Made by a program: the position numbers and the translations under genes. The notes below the pieces were generated by a model, which had not been told where the DNA came from, made no database searches, and saw nothing but the letters and a program-made list of their open reading frames with translations. This document shows, in pieces, positions 22,201-27,694 of a stretch of 27,694 nucleotides of DNA; position 1 is the first letter of the stretch, and each line of letters starts with the position of its first letter. Source of the stretch: a virus; the IMG/VR virus record IMGVR_UViG_3300008954_000222, positions 1 through 27,694 of that record; one strand, 5' to 3'.

Positions 22201-22935
22201 ATGAGAGAATACACAGTTAAAGGGATAAAAAGGTTTGTATACGAGAGTGAAGACGAGCTACCTGCAGGCTTTACATTTATAGAAAACTGGAAAGAAGGAC
22301 AAGTAGGTGATTGGGTTAAAGCCGATGATGATTGCTATATAGAGATACTTAGAAGAAAAAGTATGCGCCCTCATAGAAAGAACATTAGACATGCTAGAGA
22401 GTATGTAGGTACTTGTACTGGAACATACATGATTAACCCTAGTAGTATTATGGATACAGTTAAAAAGCATAATATATATAGCTTTGGAGGCTCTAAGACA
22501 TCTAGTAAAGCATTGTTTGATAGAAAGCATTTAAATAGTAATGAAGAGTTATTTGCTCTATATATTGCGCAAGGTATGCCCCCTGTAGATGCCTATACGA
22601 AAGTCTATGAAACAAACAATAGGAAGTATGCCGAAGGAAAGGTTAAATTACTACTTAAGACAGAAAGGATAAAGAAGGCTGTGAAAGAAGAAATAAAACC
22701 TATATTAACAGAATTAGGTATAGATGAAGAGTTTATACTAAAAGGAATACGCAATGTAGCCCTAACAGCTAGACAAGATGGAGAGAAGCTAAAAGCATTA
22801 ATAAAATTATCTGATATTATGGAAATAGAAGATAAAGGAACTAAACAATCAGGAGTTGCTATGATAGGCTTTCAAGGTTTTCAAGGAAATACATTAGAAG
22901 AAGCTGTAAAAGTAACGGAAGAAATTACGGAGTAG
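22201..22935 (+). CDS. Terminase small subunit-like protein with extra N-domain
   Basis: 244 residues. From about residue 112 on it reads like a small terminase: NEELFALYIAQGMPPVDAY (helix-turn-helix), KYAEGKVKLLLKTERIKKAV, then oligomerisation helices ending near DIMEI. The first 100 residues are a separate Trp/acid-rich domain with a Cys, unknown to me. TerS binds the packaging site and loads DNA into TerL. First gene of the rightward operon, two small genes and one protease-like gene before TerL. Confidence 0.72.
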   Translation: MREYTVKGIKRFVYESEDELPAGFTFIENWKEGQVGDWVKADDDCYIEILRRKSMRPHRKNIRHAREYVGTCTGTYMINPSSIMDTVKKHNIYSFGGSKTSSKALFDRKHLNSNEELFALYIAQGMPPVDAYTKVYETNNRKYAEGKVKLLLKTERIKKAVKEEIKPILTELGIDEEFILKGIRNVALTARQDGEKLKALIKLSDIMEIEDKGTKQSGVAMIGFQGFQGNTLEEAVKVTEEITE

Positions 22936-22938
22936 GTT

Positions 22939-24042
22939 ATGCCGAATGATCCTACAGATAATGAGAGGATGACTCTTATTAGGCAAAATATGACTCCTCA
23001 CCCATCGTTGAGCGATACCGAAGAGGCAGCGTTATTAAGAAGAATATTCCCTGAGCTGCAGTTTCGATATAATGCTCAATTACATAGCTGGGGAGCTGAT
23101 GTTCAGAAATACGAAAATGAGCGGACGCGTTTAAGGGAGGAAAAGGCTAACTTAGGGCTTGAAGAGAAAAAAGCGCGAGATCGCAGGAGAGCTTTGTTGT
23201 CCAAGAAGAAGAATATATTAATAATAGCTGATAATTCTTATACGCCAGTGTCTGCGGACTCTGAAAAGTTACAAAAAACAGAGCCCTTTGAAGATGATGC
23301 TGAATTAATGAAAAAAAAATACAAAGAAACAGACCCTGATGACGTTAATATTGAAATTCTCAACTTTAGGGAGTATGGGGGTGGTGGTAGAGAAGCACTT
23401 AAAAAAATAATAGGAAGAGCAAGAGATTTATTCGGGGATGAGCCTGTCATGATACAAACTATAGGCCATAAAGGTACGACATGGGGAGGTGTTAGTGGAG
23501 GAGAGTGGGCAAAGTTAATTGCTGAAAATAATTTAAATGTTTCTGCTTTTTTGCAAGGTGGTTGCGGTGGAGATAGCTGTGATATAAAAGGTTATTCTAA
23601 ATCTAAAGAGAAGTTTACAAAAAACTTAAACGAAGGCTTAATTAGGGCTGGCGGAGTTGCAATACCTACTTACACAAAAGCTCATAGGGCTTGGGGATCA
23701 TCTCAAGTCTTTAGCCAATGGGAGCAAAAGATTAATGACTCAAATACAAGGGAGTACGTAAACTGGCAGGATCGCTGGATAGATTTTACTATCCCTGACG
23801 AAACACTGTTTTCAAAAGATGGAACGACTGCCATTCAAACTGAGAGCGTAAGATACTCTAAAGCTGCTTGGCCAAAGATGTTTTTAGGAAAATATAGCGA
23901 TAGGCCTGATGCTACGACTGATACAGGCACGGCGTATGTAGCCCCTGAAATTGATCATGATGCTGAAGCAAGGGCTGCTCACGGAGATGTTCCTCGTGAT
24001 TTTTTTATAGGCCGTAATGGCGTTTATAATTTTGATGAATAA
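22939..24042 (+). CDS. Putative caspase-fold (clan CD) protein
   Basis: 367 residues. After a charged coiled-coil (about 55-90) comes a caspase-like core: first strand ILIIADNSY (93-101), a His-Gly-type motif IQTIGHKGT with H177 after a strand, then strand SAFLQGGCGGDSC with C209 (or C214). Strand-H then strand-C 32 residues later is the catalytic dyad order of caspases, metacaspases and CHAT proteases. GGAG lies 6 nt before the start. Located between TerS and TerL, it could cut a virion protein or host factor. The core is small and the call rests on motif order only. Confidence 0.55.
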   Translation: MPNDPTDNERMTLIRQNMTPHPSLSDTEEAALLRRIFPELQFRYNAQLHSWGADVQKYENERTRLREEKANLGLEEKKARDRRRALLSKKKNILIIADNSYTPVSADSEKLQKTEPFEDDAELMKKKYKETDPDDVNIEILNFREYGGGGREALKKIIGRARDLFGDEPVMIQTIGHKGTTWGGVSGGEWAKLIAENNLNVSAFLQGGCGGDSCDIKGYSKSKEKFTKNLNEGLIRAGGVAIPTYTKAHRAWGSSQVFSQWEQKINDSNTREYVNWQDRWIDFTIPDETLFSKDGTTAIQTESVRYSKAAWPKMFLGKYSDRPDATTDTGTAYVAPEIDHDAEARAAHGDVPRDFFIGRNGVYNFDE

Positions 24043-24056
24043 CTAAAAGGATTATT

Positions 24057-24152
24057 ATGAAAAAAAACCATACATGAGCGGCGAATAAAAAGCCTCATCC
24101 AGTTGGGACGAAGCATAGAAAAAAAACTAAAACTAAAAAGAAAAAGAAATAA
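24057..24152 (+). pseudogene. Small basic ORF with an in-frame TGA
   Basis: AAGGA ribosome site, then ATG AAA AAA AAC CAT ACA TGA; the same frame then continues through KKPHPVGTKHRKK and a Lys-rich tail to TAA at 24150, just before the next ribosome site. It fits a 30-codon basic protein interrupted at codon 7. TGA is a normal stop elsewhere in this window, so recoding is not general. Sequencing error, decay, readthrough or slippage at the A8 run are the options. Confidence 0.35.
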
Positions 24153-24160
24153 GGATTATA

Positions 24161-24541
24161 ATGGCTGAACCAAAATCACCAGATTTTAATTTAAAACTAA
24201 AAGAAAGCGGCATTAGGGGTCGTGACTACGGGGTAAACCTAGTATCAATGTACCCTAATGAGCGATTGAATTTTAAGTTTGCAGCTATGGCATACGATGC
24301 TGCAAAGTTAACTAATTTTGAAGATAAGAATGAAGTAATTAGATACCAAGATAAAATCAATAATTTATTTACATCTTTGTGGAGTAGTGAAACAAATCCT
24401 AAAGATTACGGGTTATCATCACTTATTGTAGACGGGCAGCCGGGGCCAGCTACATGGAATGTAGTTAAGAATGTAGAAAACTATATAAAGAAACTCCAAG
24501 TAACCAACCCCGCTGAAGATTTAATTGAAGACGAGGACTAA
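24161..24541 (+). CDS. Hypothetical late protein
   Basis: 126 residues behind AAGGA. Contains 'SLIVDGQPGPATWNVVKNVENYIKKLQ', loosely like the helix-turn of peptidoglycan-binding domains (DG.xGP.T), and an acidic end. Not enough to assign. Located immediately before TerL. Confidence 0.6.
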   Translation: MAEPKSPDFNLKLKESGIRGRDYGVNLVSMYPNERLNFKFAAMAYDAAKLTNFEDKNEVIRYQDKINNLFTSLWSSETNPKDYGLSSLIVDGQPGPATWNVVKNVENYIKKLQVTNPAEDLIEDED

Positions 24542-24553
24542 TCAGAGGATTTT

Positions 24554-26137
24554 TTGTCTAATATTAATCTCCATAATGTATCTAGAGAGGAAGCATTATT
24601 AAAAGAGGCTTTTAACGACGTGATAGCTTTTGGTAAACTATTTTTACCTGAAGATTTCATGAGATCTGAAACAGCTCCCTTTCATTATGAGCTAGCTAAT
24701 AAGATTGATGATAAAGCAATAAGGCAATTAGCTGTAATTATGTCTAGAGGCCATGGGAAGACAGTTTTTACAAAAGCAGATATAGTAAGAGATTTCGCGT
24801 TCTCAGCTAAAGCTAAAGAATGGGGCTTTACAGATAAAGGTGGGCCATATTTCTATGGATGGGTATCAGCTACACAGAAGCTTGCTACTGGTAATATGGA
24901 TTATGTTAAACATCATTTAGAGTATAACGAAAAAATAAGATATTACTTTGGTGATATAAAGGGTAAAAAATGGACAGAACAGGATATTGAGCTAAAAGAT
25001 GGCTCAAAACTCATTTCAAGATCAAACATATCTGGTATACGTGGTGGAGCAAAACTCCATAAGAGGTACGATTTGGTTGTCCTCGATGATTTTGAAGATG
25101 AAAATAATACAATCACTGCTGAAGCACGTGACAAGAATAGTACTCTTGTTACTGCTGTTGTTTTTCCTGCTCTTGAGCCTGTTGATGGGCGTCTTCGTGT
25201 TAATGGTACGCCTGTTCACTTTGCTAGTTTCGTAAACCAGCTGATAATAGGTAATGACCTAGCTAAATCTAAAGGGGAAGAGTTTAGTTGGGATGTATTC
25301 TTTAAAAAGGCTATAGACGAAAAAGGAACTATCCTTTGGCCATCTTGGTTCCCTAAAGAAGAGCTAGATAGAAAAAAGAAGTTTTACGCTGACTCAGGGC
25401 AGCCACAGAAGTTTTACCAAGAATATTTAATGGAGGTGCAATCAGAAGATGATGCAATTTTTACTAGAGAGCATATTAAATATTGGGAAGGGGATTATCG
25501 TTATGATGATGATAGTGGTGTTAGCTATCTCAATATTAATGGTGAGCTTAAGCCTGTCTTTGTGTTCGGCGGTGTCGACCCTGCGACAGACTCGGTAAGG
25601 AGGGATAGTGACTATAGCGTTATTATCACTATTGCTGTTGATATGGATAACAATATTTATGTACTCGACTACCTTCGTAAGCGCAGTTTGCCTGTACTTG
25701 GTATACCTGGCTCTGATAAGAAGGGTATCGTTGACTACATGTATGAGAAAAATAAAATCTACCACCATAGATTGTTCACAGTCGAAGACACAACAATGTC
25801 AAAGCCTCTCTTCCAATCAATTAGAGCAGAGAGCCTTAGACGGAACGATTTTAGCCTTAGGTGGCGTGAAGAGAAACCTGGAAACAGGATGTCTAAAAGG
25901 GATAGAATACAAGAAATATTATCGCAAAGGTTTGCAGTTGGACAAATACATATTAAAAAGACGCATTATGACTTGCAAAGAGAGATTATACAATTTGGGC
26001 CAAGAATGGCTCATGACGACACGATTGATGCACTCGCGTATGCGTGCAAATTCGCCTATCCTCCTAAGGGGTTGGAAGAAGGCAAAGAAGGACTTAGTAA
26101 GAAAAAACGTAAAGCCAAAAAATGGGAACTGGCTTAA
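24554..26137 (+). CDS. Terminase large subunit
   Basis: 527 residues. TTG start behind AGAGGA; no ATG is near. ATPase: Walker A SRGHGKT (64-70) and Walker B VVLDD (175-179) with following Glu/Asp. Nuclease: VDPATDS with D342, D372 or E411 (VEDT), and D488-D489...D492 (HDDTIDALAYA), the metal-binding acids of the RNase H-like nuclease. The usual length of TerL is about 450-650. It powers DNA packaging and cuts the concatemer. An overlapping frame at 25608-26168 is only a shadow. Confidence 0.93.
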   Translation: MSNINLHNVSREEALLKEAFNDVIAFGKLFLPEDFMRSETAPFHYELANKIDDKAIRQLAVIMSRGHGKTVFTKADIVRDFAFSAKAKEWGFTDKGGPYFYGWVSATQKLATGNMDYVKHHLEYNEKIRYYFGDIKGKKWTEQDIELKDGSKLISRSNISGIRGGAKLHKRYDLVVLDDFEDENNTITAEARDKNSTLVTAVVFPALEPVDGRLRVNGTPVHFASFVNQLIIGNDLAKSKGEEFSWDVFFKKAIDEKGTILWPSWFPKEELDRKKKFYADSGQPQKFYQEYLMEVQSEDDAIFTREHIKYWEGDYRYDDDSGVSYLNINGELKPVFVFGGVDPATDSVRRDSDYSVIITIAVDMDNNIYVLDYLRKRSLPVLGIPGSDKKGIVDYMYEKNKIYHHRLFTVEDTTMSKPLFQSIRAESLRRNDFSLRWREEKPGNRMSKRDRIQEILSQRFAVGQIHIKKTHYDLQREIIQFGPRMAHDDTIDALAYACKFAYPPKGLEEGKEGLSKKKRKAKKWELA

Positions 26138-26167
26138 TTTTGACAATCATGACAAGGATATGATGTA

Positions 26168-27694
26168 ATGGCTAAGAAGAAAGCAGCAGATAGAATAAAA
26201 GATATATTCAATACTATAAATACAGGGACTAGAACCCAGTGGGAGTATATTAACCAAAAAGGTGAGGATTTTGCTAATGATAATCAAATCTCTAAAAAAG
26301 ATAGGATTGCGCTAGAGGAGGCCGGGATGCCTACGTTTACTATAAACAGGATAATCCCAATAGCTGAAATGTTGAATTTTTATGCAACTGCCAACAATCC
26401 TCGGTGGCAAGCCGTTGGAGCCGAGGGGTCGGATTCAGATGTAGCCGCTGTGTTCTCGGACATTGCAGACTATATCTGGTATCAATCTAACGGCTCTAGT
26501 TTATTGTCTAACGCGGTAAATGATTCTGTAAACAAATCTATAGGGTACTTGCAAGTCTCTGTAGATCCAGATGCAGATAGAGGCCTAGGAGAGGTTACTT
26601 TAATTCAACCTCATCCATTTGATGTTTATATTGACCCAAAATCTAGAGATGTTTTGTTTAAAGATGCGTCTTATATTATGATAAAAAAAGTACTCCCAAA
26701 ATCACATGTAAAGGCCTTGTTTCCAGGCATGGAAAAAAAGATAAGCAAAGCTTCATCTATGACTTATTCTGAAGCAAGTTATTCAGAAAAATCATACGAC
26801 AAAACTCAGAAAGATTTTACATACAAGGATATTGAAGACCCTGTGGATTTAGAAAATCCTAATAATACAGAAACAATGGTAGAACTATTTGAGCTATTTG
26901 AGAAAGTCAAAATGCCATTTATGTCAGTTTTCTATAGAATACCTCCATCACCTGAACAGCTAAAACAAATACAACAACAACTTCAAAAAGAAATGGCTGC
27001 ATTGCAGGCAGAGATGGAAGTTAAAATGATAGAAACGCAACAGCAGATACAACAAGCAGTACAAGCTGGGCAAATGATCGAACAAAGAGCTCAATTAGAG
27101 CTACGAAAAGCGCAAGATGAAGCTCAAACTCAATTGCAAGCAGCAGAGCAAGAAATGATGGCTAAATTGCAAGAAGCTACATCTAGAACAGAGAACGCTG
27201 TAATCCCTCGCGAAGAATTTAATAAATTAATTAAAGATGAGGAATTTGCTAAAAATGTTATACAAGCTCTCCCTTATCATACTACTAGGATTAGGCAGAC
27301 TTGCGTAGTATCTGATACTCTTTTATATGAAAAAATATTAGACGAAAAAATTACAGAATACCCCATAATCCCGTTTCATTATAAATGGACGGGCACACCT
27401 TACTCTATGTCGGCTATATCGCCTTTAATAGGTAAACAGCAAGAATTAAATAAAGCTCACCAGCTTATGGTCCATAATGCCTCCTTAGGTTCATCTTTAA
27501 GGTGGATGTATGAAGAAGGGGCTATAGACGAGGATGAGTGGGAACAGTATTCATCTTCCCCTGGAGCTATGCTTAAGTATAGACCGGGCCATAATCCTCC
27601 TACCCCGGTAATGCCTATGCCTTTACCAAATGCATTCTTTGGCCTTGTGCAACAAGGCAAAGGAGATATGGAATATCTCGCAGGAATTTATTCC
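26168..27694 (+). CDS. Portal protein (P22-like), 3' end outside window
   Basis: 509 residues in the window, open at the right edge. The N-part has the pattern of P22-type portals: MPTFTINRIIPIAEMLNF, then 'QPHPFDVYIDPKSRDVLFKDASYIM' split over 147-171. A Gln/Ala/Glu-rich coiled coil (about 262-345) interrupts the usual fold before FMSV...YKWTGTPYSMS resumes. Placement right after TerL is standard. Forms the dodecameric ring for DNA passage. Confidence 0.85.
   Translation, partial: MAKKKAADRIKDIFNTINTGTRTQWEYINQKGEDFANDNQISKKDRIALEEAGMPTFTINRIIPIAEMLNFYATANNPRWQAVGAEGSDSDVAAVFSDIADYIWYQSNGSSLLSNAVNDSVNKSIGYLQVSVDPDADRGLGEVTLIQPHPFDVYIDPKSRDVLFKDASYIMIKKVLPKSHVKALFPGMEKKISKASSMTYSEASYSEKSYDKTQKDFTYKDIEDPVDLENPNNTETMVELFELFEKVKMPFMSVFYRIPPSPEQLKQIQQQLQKEMAALQAEMEVKMIETQQQIQQAVQAGQMIEQRAQLELRKAQDEAQTQLQAAEQEMMAKLQEATSRTENAVIPREEFNKLIKDEEFAKNVIQALPYHTTRIRQTCVVSDTLLYEKILDEKITEYPIIPFHYKWTGTPYSMSAISPLIGKQQELNKAHQLMVHNASLGSSLRWMYEEGAIDEDEWEQYSSSPGAMLKYRPGHNPPTPVMPMPLPNAFFGLVQQGKGDMEYLAGIYS

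Noticed and set aside
25608-26168. 186-aa plus-strand ORF
   Set aside because: Out-of-frame shadow of the large terminase, whose catalytic motifs run through the same stretch.
1-27694. Stop-codon reassignment (TGA or TAG) as in some crAss-like phages
   Set aside because: TGA, TAA and TAG all end genes at coupled junctions here; the single in-frame TGA at 24075 is local.

Overview
The window is part of an AT-rich genome of a tailed double-stranded DNA phage, host unknown. The evidence is a small terminase-like protein, a large terminase and a portal reading off the right edge, two very large structural-type ORFs entering from the left edge, a phage replication/recombination set, and dozens of tiny tightly overlapping ORFs (many ATGA or TAATG junctions) behind AAGGAG-type ribosome binding sites. 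The P22-like portal and the large proteins that could be internal virion proteins hint at a podovirus, but this is inference. No integrase or lysogeny repressor is visible.

Layout. (1) 1-4835, plus strand: two large late-type proteins of unknown function. They converge on the minus-strand block at an intrinsic terminator (4824-4845). (2) 21,677 down to 4,862, all minus strand: an early/middle block of about 17 kb, apparently served by an extended -10 promoter at about 21,870. In transcription order it holds several small unknown genes, a non-coding stretch of about 1.24 kb packed with hairpins, a tRNA with anticodon CAT, a cluster of smaller structured elements, a ubiquitin-like conjugation cassette, a DNA replication/recombination module, and a long tail of small and often cysteine-rich proteins. 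(3) 21.68-22.2 kb: divergent control region with a folded leader RNA. (4) 22,201 to the right edge, plus strand: packaging genes (TerS-like, a caspase-fold-like protein, TerL, portal).

Replication/recombination module (minus, 13,764 to 8,677): a Sak4-like RecA-fold ATPase, an SSB-like protein ending in -PF, a fused archaeo-eukaryotic primase plus DnaB-like helicase, a RuvC-like resolvase, and a Cas4/RecB-like PD-(D/E)XK nuclease with Fe-S cysteines. No DNA polymerase is seen in this window.

Two features stand out. First, 17,988 to 14,145 is a translationally coupled run: a 635-aa Cys-rich protein, a 57-aa basic helix, a JAB/JAMM metallopeptidase with an intact motif, an E1/ThiF-like adenylating enzyme, and a 69-aa beta-grasp protein ending in Gly-Gly-Lys. 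This looks like a phage-encoded ubiquitin-like modification system, or alternatively a sulfur-carrier system. No E2 is recognisable. Second, 20,880 to 19,645 contains no convincing gene but has a stem-loop roughly every 40 nt, several GNRA tetraloops on the minus strand and a possible pseudoknot. It lies two short features upstream of a tRNA, the kind of setting known for the giant ornate phage RNAs GOLLD and ROOL. Further structured elements (18.0-18.3, 19.1-19.3, 8.4-8.5 and 22.0 kb) suggest this phage invests heavily in RNA. All assignments were made by eye, without database searches.
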